64,000 nt of DNA from Vulgatibacter sp035565615 (GCA_035565615.1 DATMSB010000071.1:3512-67511); one strand, 5' to 3'. Shown: positions 37,209 to 50,343, numbered from the stretch's first letter. Notes: generated by a model from the sequence alone, not told the origin. A program made the numbers and translations.

Positions 37209-37243
37209 ACGCCCCCTCCGCTCCACGGGAGCGTCGGGGGCGT
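37209..37243. terminator. Bidirectional terminator between DUF1385 gene and crp-like gene
   Basis: A long stem: ACGCCCCC pairs with GGGGGCGT and CGCTCC with GGAGCG, separated by a two-base internal loop. It lies between convergent genes and is followed on the plus strand by CTTCGTT. Confidence 0.8.
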
Positions 37244-37280
37244 CTTCGTTCCGCAGCTTCCCTCGGCCGCGCGCCGGCGC

Positions 37281-38018
37281 CTACTTCTCCCTCACGGCCA
37301 GCTTGCGCAGGGCCTTGGTGTCCTTGATGCAAAGGATGCGGCCCACGTTGCCCAGGTGGCCGTCGCGCTTCATCTCGTTGATCAGCGTCGAGACGAAGGA
37401 GCGGGAGGCGCCCACCAGGTCGGCGAGATCCTGCTGGGTGATCCCCCGCAGGTCGAACTCGCCGCCGTGGGGGCAGCGCTCGCCGTGGGTCTCGGCCAGG
37501 GTGAGGAGGGTCTCCGCGAGCCGCGCCGGCACCTCCTTGAAGGTCAGCCCGAGCACCCGCCGGCGCATCGCCCTCATCCGATCGTTGAGGGTGCGGATCA
37601 CGTCGGTCGCCAGGTGCGGCCGCCCCTCGAGGAGCTGCTGGAACGATCGGCTGTCGATGCTCCACACCTCGGCCTCGCCCGACGCCACCGCCAGATCCTC
37701 CACCTGCGCGCCCTCGGGGCGGAGCATCTCGCCGAAGAGGTCGCCGGGCCGCAGGATGGACAGCACCGATCGGGACGCGCCCTTGCCCAGGCGGATCAGC
37801 CGGACGCGGCCGCTGCGGAGCAGGTAGACCTTGTCCGCCGGATCGCCGGGCCGATAGATGACCGAGTTGTTGGGATACGTCTCGCTCTTGAAGTACCCAC
37901 GGTAGTCCACGGCCTCGGGCGTCTGCGGCGTCAGCCCCACCGCGCGGTTGGTCGCGGAGGAGGGGGGAGACGGCGGGGGCACGACGAGGTGAGAGCTGGT
38001 CCGGCTGATCTTCTGCAT
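37281..38018 (-). CDS. Crp/Fnr-family transcription regulator
   Basis: A 245-residue regulator with an N-terminal cyclic-nucleotide-binding-type beta-roll (about 40-140: NSVIYRPGDPADKVYLLRSGRV, GDLFGEM) and a C-terminal helix-turn-helix (ITQQDLADLVGASRSFVSTLINEMKRDG). There is no cysteine cluster for an Fnr-type iron-sulfur centre. Whether it binds cAMP is not decidable. The ATG at 38018 is chosen because GAAGGAG lies five bases upstream; a longer frame starting at 38090 has no such signal. A palindrome cluster at 38189-38229 lies upstream. Confidence 0.9.
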   Translation of the reverse strand: MQKISRTSSHLVVPPPSPPSSATNRAVGLTPQTPEAVDYRGYFKSETYPNNSVIYRPGDPADKVYLLRSGRVRLIRLGKGASRSVLSILRPGDLFGEMLRPEGAQVEDLAVASGEAEVWSIDSRSFQQLLEGRPHLATDVIRTLNDRMRAMRRRVLGLTFKEVPARLAETLLTLAETHGERCPHGGEFDLRGITQQDLADLVGASRSFVSTLINEMKRDGHLGNVGRILCIKDTKALRKLAVREK

Positions 38019-38188
38019 GGCGGCTCCTTCGGTCGGCTGACCACGGACTGCGTGGGTTGGGGTGGGACCGGGAGCCATTACAGGGTTCATGCCAGGGTCG
38101 GTGCGCCCCGTCCGGCCGGCGAACCGGACGACTTTTCAGGTGTTTCACGCCAGACGTTGTTCCACGGCCGCGGAAGCCACCGAAGTCG

Positions 38189-38229
38189 ATTGAACGAAGC
38201 GGATGTAGATTGAACGAATCGTTCAATCG
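38189..38229. promoter_or_regulatory. Operator-like cluster: three GATTGAACGA half-sites
   Basis: GATTGAACGA occurs at 38189-38198 and at 38209-38218, a repeat distance of 20 bases (about two helical turns). The second copy is the left arm of a perfect palindrome, arms of ten bases around a single central base (38209-38229). This lies about 170 bases upstream of the crp-like gene. The binding protein is unknown; the spacing suggests two dimers on one face of DNA. Confidence 0.6.
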
Positions 38230-38290
38230 GACGGGTGACCGATGGACGCCCGAGCGACCGCGCCACGCCGAGCGGGACCGGATCCCCTCC

Positions 38291-39745
38291 TCAGCCCTCG
38301 GCCACCCGGATCGACGGCGGACGGCGGGTCGACAGCCCGTGGCGCTCGAGCTTGCGCTCCAGGGTGGGGCGGCTGATGCCGAGGAGCTCGCAGGCGCGGC
38401 CCTTGTGCCCCTGGGCGACGTCGAGCGCCCGGAGGATCGCGTCCTTCTCCGCCTCGGCGAGGGTCTGCACCCGCTTGCGCCCCTCCGGCTTCCGGGGCGC
38501 CGGCGCCTCGGGGGGAGGGAAGTGCTCGGGGAGCAGGATCTCCCCGGGCGCCAGGACCACCGCCCGGGTGAGGGCGTTCTCCAGCTCGCGCACGTTCCCG
38601 GGCCACGGCAGCGACTGCAGGTGCTCGAGGAGCTCGGCGGACACCCGAGTGGTCTGCTTGCCGACCCGCCCGCCGATCCGCTGCAGCAGCCGCTGGGTGA
38701 GCTTGGGGATGTCGACCACCCGCTCCCGCAACGGGGGGAGCTCGACGGTGACCACCTTGAGGCGCTGGAAGAGATCCTCCCGGAACCGCCCGGCCGCGGC
38801 CTCCCGCTCCAGGTCGCGGTTGGTGGCGGCGACGACCCGCGCCCGCAGGGGGAGGCGCCGCACGCCGCCCACCCGCTCGAACTCGCGCTCCTGCAGCACC
38901 CGCAGGAGCTTGGCCTGGAGGGGCAGCGACATCTCGGCGATCTCGTCGAGGAAGATCGTCCCGTCCTCCGCCAGCTCGAACTTGCCGAACTTGGTGTTGG
39001 CGGCGCCGGTGAAGGAGCCCTTCTCGTGGCCGAAGAGCTCGCTCTCCAGGAGGGTGTCGACGATGGCCGAGCAGTTGATCCCGACGAAGGGCTTGGGCTC
39101 GTCGGACGAGTAGGTGTGGATCAACCGCGCGATCAGCTCCTTGCCCGTCCCGCTCTCGCCCTGGATGAGCACCGTCGCCTTCGACGCGGCGATCTTGCCG
39201 ATCTGCTTGACGATGCTCTTCATCTGCCGGCTCTCGGCGACGATGTCGTTCACCAGGTGCGGGGCCGCCGTGTCCACGGCGAGCACCGCGGCGCGGCGGA
39301 AGTGGCGGCGCAGATCGATCGCGCGCAGGACCACCAGCTCGACCTCGTCCTGATCGAAGGGCTTCTGCAGGTAGTCGAAGGCGCCGTTCTTCATCGCCCG
39401 GATGGTGGTCTCCATGTCGCCGTGGGCGGTCATGATCACCACCGGCGCCTCGCCCGCCAGCGCCTTCATCTCCGGCAGGAGCTCGATGCCGTCGCCGTCG
39501 GGGAGGCGCATGTCGCAGAGGATCAGCACCGGCTGGATCCGGGCGAGGTGGGCCCGGGCCTCCGCGGCGGTCGAGGCGATCTCCACCCGGAACGCGGGGC
39601 GATCGCCCTCGGGCACCTCGAGCTGCAGCGCGAGCATCTCGGCGAGCGATCGGTTGTCGTCCACCACGAGGAGGGTGTCCGTCCCGTAGGGGCGGGCGCC
39701 AGCCGGATCCTTCGCCGGCGCGCGTGCCTTGGGTGCGGCGCTCAT
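38291..39745 (-). CDS. Sigma-54-dependent NtrC-type response regulator
   Basis: A 484-residue activator. The receiver domain has Asp78 in LCDMRLPDGDG as the likely phosphorylation site. The AAA+ domain has Walker A GESGTGKE, ELFGHEKGSFTGA (a GSFTGA variant of GAFTGA, which contacts sigma-54) and LDEIAEM. The C-terminus has a Fis-type helix-turn-helix (KGRACELLGISRPTLERKLERHG). ATG 39745 overlaps the kinase stop by four bases (ATGA). Its target promoters are unknown; no strong -24/-12 site is recognised in the window. Confidence 0.94.
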   Translation of the reverse strand: MSAAPKARAPAKDPAGARPYGTDTLLVVDDNRSLAEMLALQLEVPEGDRPAFRVEIASTAAEARAHLARIQPVLILCDMRLPDGDGIELLPEMKALAGEAPVVIMTAHGDMETTIRAMKNGAFDYLQKPFDQDEVELVVLRAIDLRRHFRRAAVLAVDTAAPHLVNDIVAESRQMKSIVKQIGKIAASKATVLIQGESGTGKELIARLIHTYSSDEPKPFVGINCSAIVDTLLESELFGHEKGSFTGAANTKFGKFELAEDGTIFLDEIAEMSLPLQAKLLRVLQEREFERVGGVRRLPLRARVVAATNRDLEREAAAGRFREDLFQRLKVVTVELPPLRERVVDIPKLTQRLLQRIGGRVGKQTTRVSAELLEHLQSLPWPGNVRELENALTRAVVLAPGEILLPEHFPPPEAPAPRKPEGRKRVQTLAEAEKDAILRALDVAQGHKGRACELLGISRPTLERKLERHGLSTRRPPSIRVAEG

Positions 39746-40710
39746 GGCGCGGCCTGCCTCTGGGGGATCACGAGGCCGAGGCGGAAGCCACCTTCGCACC
39801 TGGCGAGCTCCGCGTGTCCTCCGTGGGCCCGGGCGACCCCCCGGATCACGGCGAGCCCGATGTCCGGCGTGCCGTCCGCCGGGATCACCGCGGCGTCGGT
39901 GCCCGTCTCGACGACGATCGCCAGCTCCGCGGCGCGACGCTCCACTCTCACGACGACCTTCCCCTCCGTCGAGACCCGCTTTGCACCGTATCGAAGCATC
40001 TCCTCGATGGCGAGGCAGATCCGCGGACTGTCGAGCTGGGCGGCAGGGCCCTCGCCCGTCGGGAGCGAGATCTCGAGCCGATCCGACGCGAGCGGGCCCA
40101 GGTTCTCGCGGGCCTCGGCGACCAGGCGCTCGGGAATCGCCTCGACGCGGCGGGCCGCCCGGCCCCTGCCCACCTCGGGGAGCCCGCGGAGCACGCACTC
40201 GATCCGGCGCAGCTCCCGCTCGGCGAGCTGGAGGCGGCGTCTGCCCCGCGGGCTCGCGATCTCGTCGCCCCGGGCGAGGGAGCGCACGGCGAGCATCACC
40301 GAGGAGAAGGCGTTGCGCAGCTCGTGGGCGAGGGCGGAGGCGAGGTCGTCGAGCTCCAGCTCGTCGCCGCTCGGGCGGCGGACCACGGCGACGGCGCCGC
40401 CGGGGCAGGGGCCCGCCTCCACCCGGACGCGCTGCCCGGTCTTGAGGCGCATGGGCCGGGAGGTGCCGAAGGCGAGGGCGTCCTCGAGCACGTCGGTGCG
40501 CTCGAAGAACTCGGAGAGCCGACGGCCGCGCATGGCCTTGTGGGCGTGCCCGAACACGAAGGAGGTCGCCCCGGAGGCGCCGCGGATCGCGAGGCTGCCG
40601 TCCCAGGCGAGGGTGGCGGCGTGGGTGACGCCGGCCAGCGGGCGCGCCGCGGCGAGGCTCGCGGTGGCGAGGCGGGACGGAACCTTGATCCTGGGACTGC
40701 GGCTGGGCAT
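39742..40710 (-). CDS. Degenerate histidine kinase paired with the NtrC-type regulator
   Basis: A 322-residue soluble protein with no membrane helix. An N-terminal PAS-like part (about 25-115) is followed by an H-box ALAHELRNAF (His129). The ATPase part is divergent: the usual Asn-containing N-box is replaced by AIEEMLRYGAKRVS, and no clear DxG G1 box is seen, though IGLAVIRGVARAHGGHAEL (G2-like) remains. It could be a phosphatase, a pseudokinase, or an atypical active kinase. GGGGAG lies close to the ATG. It is coupled to the response regulator by a 4-base overlap. Confidence 0.82.
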   Translation of the reverse strand: MPSRSPRIKVPSRLATASLAAARPLAGVTHAATLAWDGSLAIRGASGATSFVFGHAHKAMRGRRLSEFFERTDVLEDALAFGTSRPMRLKTGQRVRVEAGPCPGGAVAVVRRPSGDELELDDLASALAHELRNAFSSVMLAVRSLARGDEIASPRGRRRLQLAERELRRIECVLRGLPEVGRGRAARRVEAIPERLVAEARENLGPLASDRLEISLPTGEGPAAQLDSPRICLAIEEMLRYGAKRVSTEGKVVVRVERRAAELAIVVETGTDAAVIPADGTPDIGLAVIRGVARAHGGHAELARCEGGFRLGLVIPQRQAAP

Positions 40711-40746
40711 CTGCTCCCCCGCGAAGGGGCGATTCTAGAACGGCGA

Positions 40747-40776
40747 GACCCCCGAGGTCGAATGACCTCGGGGGTC
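40747..40776 (-). terminator. Strong hairpin downstream of the Flp pilin gene
   Basis: A perfect 13-bp stem (GACCCCCGAGGTC with GACCTCGGGGGTC) around a four-base loop. It separates the leftward pilin gene from the kinase gene. It is the strongest hairpin in this part of the window. Confidence 0.8.
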
Positions 40777-40811
40777 CCGAGCGAAGCGGGGTCGGCCGCG
40801 CGCCCCCCGGC

Positions 40812-41099
40812 TCAGCGCTGCTTCTTGGCGTCGGCGGCGAAGTCCTTGAGGGTGCGGCCGGCGCGGAGCTTGGAGTCCGCGGTCTTCGCTCCGCTGTCGG
40901 AGCTGGCCTCGCCGGCGAGGCCGGAGGCGGCGGTGGCGAAGAGCTGCCGGACGTTGTCGCCGAAGACGGTGACGACGCCGATCGCCGCCACGGCGACGAG
41001 GGCGACGATGACGATGTACTCGGTCATCCCCTGCCCGGCCTGGCGGCGGGTGGATCTGCAGGCGCTGTGGATGGGATTTCGGGCCTTCTTCATGAACAT
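40812..41099 (-). CDS. Flp-type (type IVb) pilin
   Basis: A 95-residue pilin subunit. The leader ends at GQGMTEYIVIVALVAVAAIG, which has the prepilin cleavage site before the hydrophobic stalk and the Glu at +5 needed for assembly. The C-terminal 40 residues are polar and variable. Flp pilins are exported by the Tad machinery, but no tad genes are nearby. The ATG at 41099 (MFMKKARN) has GGAGG six bases upstream; the frame continues upstream without a better signal. Confidence 0.86.
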   Translation of the reverse strand: MFMKKARNPIHSACRSTRRQAGQGMTEYIVIVALVAVAAIGVVTVFGDNVRQLFATAASGLAGEASSDSGAKTADSKLRAGRTLKDFAADAKKQR

Positions 41100-41254
41100 G
41101 GCGTTCCTCCGTCGGATGCCGGGAAGCGAAGCGATCGAACGGGGGAAGCCTGCCCACCCTGCGTTTCGCGCGGCATCGGTCAGGAGGAGGAGGGGCCGAA
41201 AAGGGAGCCGGAGCGGGCGTCTCCCCGCCCGCAAACGGGCGGGCAGCTCTTGGC

Positions 41255-41283
41255 TTGACCCCTCCGGATCCGGCGGTTAGAGT
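41255..41283 (+). promoter_or_regulatory. Promoter of the TPR gene
   Basis: TTGACC and TAGAGT are 17 bases apart. The -10 ends eight bases before an in-frame TTG at 41292 and about 60 bases before the TTG at 41346. Confidence 0.6.
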
Positions 41284-41345
41284 CCGTCAAGTTGTTGATA
41301 ACCCTTGACTTTGTCGGCAACACCGGCGGAAGTGAGAGCGTAGAT

Positions 41346-42170
41346 TTGAACCGCAACGAGAATCACATCGCCCTCTCCGACGCACACAACGCCAAGGGGA
41401 TCGAGCTGGCGGACCACGGGATGCTCGACGAGGCCATGCGGGAGTTTCGCAAGGCGATCGAGCTCGATCCGGACTCGGCCCACGCCCACGACAACCTCGC
41501 CACCGTCCTCACCGAGAAGAGGCTCTATCGGGAGGCCCTCGAGGAGTACCTGACGGCGATCCGCCTGGAGCCGGACGCGCCCACCGCCCACTACAACCTG
41601 GCCTGCTTCCTGGCGACCCACGGGCACGAGATGGCGATCGACCAGTACAAGGAGGCGATCGACCTCGACCCGGAGTACCCGGACGCCTGGGTCAACCTCG
41701 GGATCACCTACGCAGACCTGGGCGAGGTGCAGGACGCGATCCGCGCCTTCCGCCGCGCGATCGACCAGGCGCCCCAAGACGCCTTCCCCAAGCACGAGCT
41801 GGCGGCGCTCCTCATGGACGAGGGCGACTTCCGCGAGGCGATCCAGCTCCTCAAGGAGGTGGTCCGCCTCGAGCCCGACCACTTCGAGGCCCACCTCGAC
41901 CTCGGCATCTGCTTCGCGCAGAAGGGGTTCTACGCCGAAGCCGAGAAGGCGTACGACCGCGCCCGCGAGCTCCAGCCGGACGACCTGCTGGTCCAGTACA
42001 ACTCCGCGGCGCTCTACGCCCTCTGGGACCGGCCGGACGACGCGCTGAACCACCTGGCCGGCGCGATCCGCCAGGATCCTGAGAAGGTCCGCGCGTGGCT
42101 GCGCACGGATCCGATGTTCGACGGCCTGAAGAGGCTCGATCGCTTCCGGGCGGTGGTCGACGGCGCCTGA
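41346..42170 (+). CDS. Tetratricopeptide repeat protein
   Basis: A 274-residue protein built almost wholly of TPR units (about seven, from residue 10 on), for example AIELDPDSAHAHDNLATVL and AIRLEPDAPTAHYNLACFL, each with the Leu/Ala/Pro pattern of the 34-residue repeat. It should fold as a superhelix that binds peptides or proteins; there is no signal peptide or enzyme domain. The start is uncertain: TTG 41346 has a weak GGAAGTGAG upstream, while TTG 41292 lies at the predicted transcript start. It is transcribed alone. Confidence 0.85.
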   Translation: MNRNENHIALSDAHNAKGIELADHGMLDEAMREFRKAIELDPDSAHAHDNLATVLTEKRLYREALEEYLTAIRLEPDAPTAHYNLACFLATHGHEMAIDQYKEAIDLDPEYPDAWVNLGITYADLGEVQDAIRAFRRAIDQAPQDAFPKHELAALLMDEGDFREAIQLLKEVVRLEPDHFEAHLDLGICFAQKGFYAEAEKAYDRARELQPDDLLVQYNSAALYALWDRPDDALNHLAGAIRQDPEKVRAWLRTDPMFDGLKRLDRFRAVVDGA

Positions 42171-42373
42171 CGCCGCCTTGCCCGGTCGCCACCGCGTGCA
42201 GAGGTGCTGCGACCGCGAGCCCGCACCAATAACCGCGCTCCATCGACATCGGAGCGAGCACTCGACCGGGGAAGGTCGAGGCGCCCTCCGCGTCGACGGC
42301 TCGAGGGCGAGCAGGCCCCGGCCCGGCCGGGCGTGGCTTGTCGGCACCCCCGGACGGGGCCAGATTGAGCGGG

Positions 42374-43216
42374 ATGTCGGCCGGCGTCCTCATCGAGAAC
42401 GTGTCGAAGATCTTCTTCCACCGCGGGGAGGAGATCCACGCACTGCGCGAGGTGAACATCGCCATCGATCCGGGGGAGTTCGTGTGCATCGCCGGCCCCT
42501 CCGGCTGCGGGAAGTCGACGCTTCTCAACCTCGTGGCGGGCCTCGAGCGGCCGGACGAGGGCCGCATCCTCGTCGGCGGCGAGGAGGCCACGGGCCCGTC
42601 GCCCGAGCGCACGGTCGTCTTCCAGGAAGGCGCGATCTTCCCCTGGATGACGGTGGAGCGGAACGTCGAGTACGGCCTGCGGATGCGGGGCGACCTGTCC
42701 CGGGCCGAGCGCCGGGAGCGCGCCGAGGATGCGCTGGAGCGGCTCGGCCTCGCGGGCATGTCCGATCGCTTCCCCCACGAGCTCTCCGGCGGCCAGCGCC
42801 AGCGCGTGGCGATCGCCCGCGCCCTGGTGATGGAGCCCCAGGTGCTGCTCTGCGACGAACCGTTCAGCTCCCTCGACGCCATCACCCGCCGCCGGCTCTC
42901 CGAGGACATGTCGCGGCTGTGGGAGGCGACCCGGATGACCGTGCTCTGGGTGGAGCACAACCTCTACCTCCCCGCCCTCCTCGCCGACCGGGTGATGATC
43001 CTCGCGTCGCATCCGGGCCGCGTGCTCGACGAGGTCCTGGTCCACCTCGACCGCCCCCGCTCCCCGAGCGACGCGGCGGTGCTGCGGATCGGCGACTGGC
43101 TCACCGCGTGGCTCGAGGCGCTGGCCGAGGTGGAGCAGGGGGGCAGGGTGGTGCTGCCGCACCCTCCCGGCGGCGCCGAGGTTCGCCCGGCGTCCCACCA
43201 CGCAACGTTGCATTGA
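42374..43216 (+). CDS. ABC transporter ATP-binding protein of nitrate/sulfonate/taurine type
   Basis: A 280-residue ATPase with Walker A GPSGCGKST, signature LSGGQRQR and Walker B VLLCDEPFSSLDAI. The Q-loop and WVEHNLYLPALLADRVMIL fit the NrtD/SsuB/TauB group. This group normally works with an integral-membrane permease and a periplasmic binding protein, but neither gene is adjacent, so it is an orphan here. The last about 25 residues are unlike the core. ATG 42374 is chosen; a TTG at 42338 in the same frame is possible. Confidence 0.88.
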   Translation: MSAGVLIENVSKIFFHRGEEIHALREVNIAIDPGEFVCIAGPSGCGKSTLLNLVAGLERPDEGRILVGGEEATGPSPERTVVFQEGAIFPWMTVERNVEYGLRMRGDLSRAERRERAEDALERLGLAGMSDRFPHELSGGQRQRVAIARALVMEPQVLLCDEPFSSLDAITRRRLSEDMSRLWEATRMTVLWVEHNLYLPALLADRVMILASHPGRVLDEVLVHLDRPRSPSDAAVLRIGDWLTAWLEALAEVEQGGRVVLPHPPGGAEVRPASHHATLH

Positions 43217-43457
43217 TCGGCCTTCGGCGGGGAGGAGCCATGCCCGCCCGGGCCGCCCGACGGCGTCGGCGGGCGACGCTGGCGCGTGAGGTCTTCGCGA
43301 ACTCTCGACGAGGCCCAGCGTCGGCCCGACTGAGGTCTTGGCGGTGCCTCGCAACGGCGCTCGTGGGGGCCTGATGGGTCGGTGAAGCCTCCAGGCACGG
43401 ACTCGGCGAGGTGAGGCAGGCTTCGTCGTCGCCTGCGGTGGGGCTTCGGGGACCGCG

Positions 43458-43514
43458 GCGGTCGGACGCGTCGCGGGCGGTCGCGCACGTCGCGGGCGGT
43501 CGGACGCGTCGCGG
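43458..43514. repeat. Three tandem copies of a 19-base unit
   Basis: The unit is GCGGTCGGACGCGTCGCGG. The first and third copies are identical and the middle one differs by three bases. The copies are contiguous (43458-43476, 43477-43495, 43496-43514). No function is evident; it may be neutral or an array of binding sites. Confidence 0.75.
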
Positions 43515-43665
43515 CGGCGGGCGCTCGTCCACAAGGCGCAGCGGGCGGCCCCCCTTTTCGGAGCGGAGGTCGGCGGGTAGAGTCCCCCACGCTGCCCGAA
43601 GTCGCGCCCGGCGTCCTTGCCGCCGGCCGATCGCGCATGGTAGATCCCGCAGATTCAGCGTGACG

Positions 43666-43687
43666 TGACCATACGTTCATGGTCACT
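43666..43687. promoter_or_regulatory. Palindrome upstream of smc
   Basis: Perfect arms GTGACCAT and ATGGTCAC flank six bases (ACGTTC). It ends 20 bases before the smc ATG and includes no ribosome site. This looks like a TetR- or GntR-type operator. No regulator gene is adjacent. Confidence 0.55.
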
Positions 43688-43707
43688 TCGGCGCCCTTGG
43701 AGGGCGG

Positions 43708-47300
<3,593 letters not shown>

Positions 47301-47304
<4 letters not shown>

Positions 47305-47711
47305 TCGAGCCCTACCGAGCGCCCGAGCTCCCGCTCCCCGCGGGGGCCCTGATCCTCCTCGCGGCGCTCGTGCTCTTCGTGGGCTGCCAGCGCCTCGCCT
47401 TCCGCCTGCGCGACGAGGAGCGCCGGGCGTGGTGGGCCTCCAACGGCCGCGACGTCGTCAACGCCCTGGCCGCGGTGGCGCTCTCCTTCTCGGTGTGGCT
47501 GCTGGGGATCGCGCCCCCGCTCGCGATCCTCCTGGGCTGCACCCTGACGCTGGCGCTCTCTGTGATCGCCAACTTCCTCCACGAGCGCATGGCGCATCCC
47601 TGGCGCCTCATGCTCGCGATTGCGGTCGTCTTCGCCGCGCCCTTCGTCGTGGCCCCCGACTCGCTGGCCACCGGCGCCGCCGACCTCATCGACGCCGTCT
47701 TCCCCGGCTGA
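47301..47711 (+). CDS. Small integral membrane protein, coupled to smc
   Basis: A 136-residue protein with three or four membrane helices (about 13-30, 48-65, 67-85, 97-115) and no known domain. The GTG overlaps the last four bases of smc (GTGA), so it is translated together with it. I do not recognise the family. Its link to SMC is by operon only. Confidence 0.72.
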
Positions 47712-47786
47712 GCGGAGCCCGCCGCGGGTGTGCGCACCTCGTGGCGCCGCCTCCGTCGGGGTGCGCCGCGGGGGCGGCGGCGGAGA

Positions 47787-48041
47787 TCAGGCGAGGAGCT
47801 CGTCCAGCTTACCGGCGCGGTCCAGCTCGGAGAGGCGGTCGTAGCCGCCGACGTGGTGGTCGCCGATGAAGATCTGGGGGACGGTGCGCAGGCCGCCGCT
47901 CCTCTTCACGAGGTCGGCGCGGGCGGCGTCGTCGCCGGTGACGTCGATCTCCTCGAAGGGGACCCCCTTGCGGGTGAGGAGGTTCTTCGCCTGCACGCAG
48001 TACGGGCAGTAGTCGGTGGTGTAGACCTTGACGGGCTTCAC
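47787..48041 (-). CDS. grxC: Glutaredoxin (GrxC type)
   Basis: An 84-residue glutaredoxin with active site TDYCPYCVQAK and the glutathione-binding TVPQIFIGDHHVGGYDRL. It reduces disulfides using glutathione. GTG 48041 is chosen because AAAGGA lies just upstream; the longer frame has no signal. It is convergent with the small membrane gene, with only a GC-rich possible hairpin between them. Confidence 0.93.
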   Translation of the reverse strand: MKPVKVYTTDYCPYCVQAKNLLTRKGVPFEEIDVTGDDAARADLVKRSGGLRTVPQIFIGDHHVGGYDRLSELDRAGKLDELLA

Positions 48042-48165
48042 GGTGTCCTTTCTCTCGCTCTCGTTTCGTTCCAGGACGTTTCCTTGGATGCGCCGACGTC
48101 GCAATGCGTTTCGAGCGCGCCAAGCGCCGGGAGACGCGGCCCCCGGTGCGCCACCCGAAAAGAGA

Positions 48166-48198
48166 GACGGCCCCACGCCGCAGGAGCGAGGGGCCGTC
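48166..48198 (-). terminator. Terminator of groES-groEL
   Basis: A perfect 9-bp stem (GACGGCCCC with GGGGCCGTC) lies 32 bases past the groEL stop. On the minus strand it is followed by TCTCTTTTCG. Confidence 0.8.
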
Positions 48199-48229
48199 CG
48201 GTCGGTTCAGACGCGAGCGGGCGCTCGAA

Positions 48230-49864
<1,635 letters not shown>

Positions 49865-49943
49865 GTTCTATCGACCTTTCGGTTGCTTCCTCGGCGAAGC
49901 GGCAGCGCCGCCGACCGCCGGGGACGGTTTCGAAGATGGAGCC

Positions 49944-50234
49944 TTACTTCTCGATCACGCCGAGGATGTCGTCCTCGCGGAGCATCAGGTAGTCCTCACC
50001 CTCGATCTTGATCTCGGTGCCAGCGTACTTGCTGAAGAGGATGCGGTCGTCGGGCTTCACGTCGAGGGGGCGGACCTTGCCGTCCTCGAGGACCTTGCCG
50101 TTGCCCACGGCGATGACCTTGCCCTCGAGCGGCTTCTCCTTGGCGGAGTCGGGGATGATGATTCCGCCCTTGGTCTTCTCCTCTTCCTCGACGCGCTTGA
50201 TGATCACGCGGTCCTGCAGCGGCCGGATCTTCAT
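49944..50234 (-). CDS. groS: Co-chaperonin GroES
   Basis: A 96-residue lid of GroEL. MKIRPLQDRVIIKRVEEEEKT and the mobile loop (GGIIIPDSAKEKPLEG) are typical. ATG 50234 with GGAGG upstream is chosen over a longer frame that runs into the CIRCE element. It is the first gene of the operon. Confidence 0.98.
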   Translation of the reverse strand: MKIRPLQDRVIIKRVEEEEKTKGGIIIPDSAKEKPLEGKVIAVGNGKVLEDGKVRPLDVKPDDRILFSKYAGTEIKIEGEDYLMLREDDILGVIEK

Positions 50235-50278
50235 GAGTTGATTCCTCCGAAAAACGATTTCCCGGCGACGTTGTTCTG

Positions 50279-50305
50279 TTGGCACTCCAGCCGGGCGAGT
50301 GCCAA
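50279..50305. promoter_or_regulatory. CIRCE element (HrcA operator) of groES-groEL
   Basis: TTGGCACTC-N9-GAGTGCCAA. This is the CIRCE inverted repeat, with the usual A3/T replaced by G3/C in both arms so that the symmetry is kept. It lies just downstream of the predicted transcript start, where HrcA would block transcription and where the hairpin in RNA could affect stability. hrcA itself is not in the window. Confidence 0.9.
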
Positions 50306-50315
50306 AGGCGGGGCA

Positions 50316-50343
50316 GATATAACGCAGGGTCCGGAGGCGTCAA
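50316..50343 (-). promoter_or_regulatory. groES-groEL promoter
   Basis: On the minus strand TTGACG and TATATC are 16 bases apart; the start would be near 50309, right before the CIRCE element. Confidence 0.65.

Larger units (their letters stand above)
43217..43707 (+). other. Long gene-free region upstream of smc
   Basis: About 490 bases. I find no convincing gene; a 44-codon frame starting at 43240 has no recognisable content. It holds three tandem copies of a 19-base unit (43458-43514) and a palindrome (43666-43687) just before smc. A TTGCCG and TAGATC pair (near 43617 and 43642) could be a weak smc promoter. Confidence 0.5.

Noticed and set aside
41293..41301. A near-DnaA box (TTATCAACA on the minus strand)
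   Set aside because: It is a single copy with no AT-rich region or other boxes, so it is not an origin.
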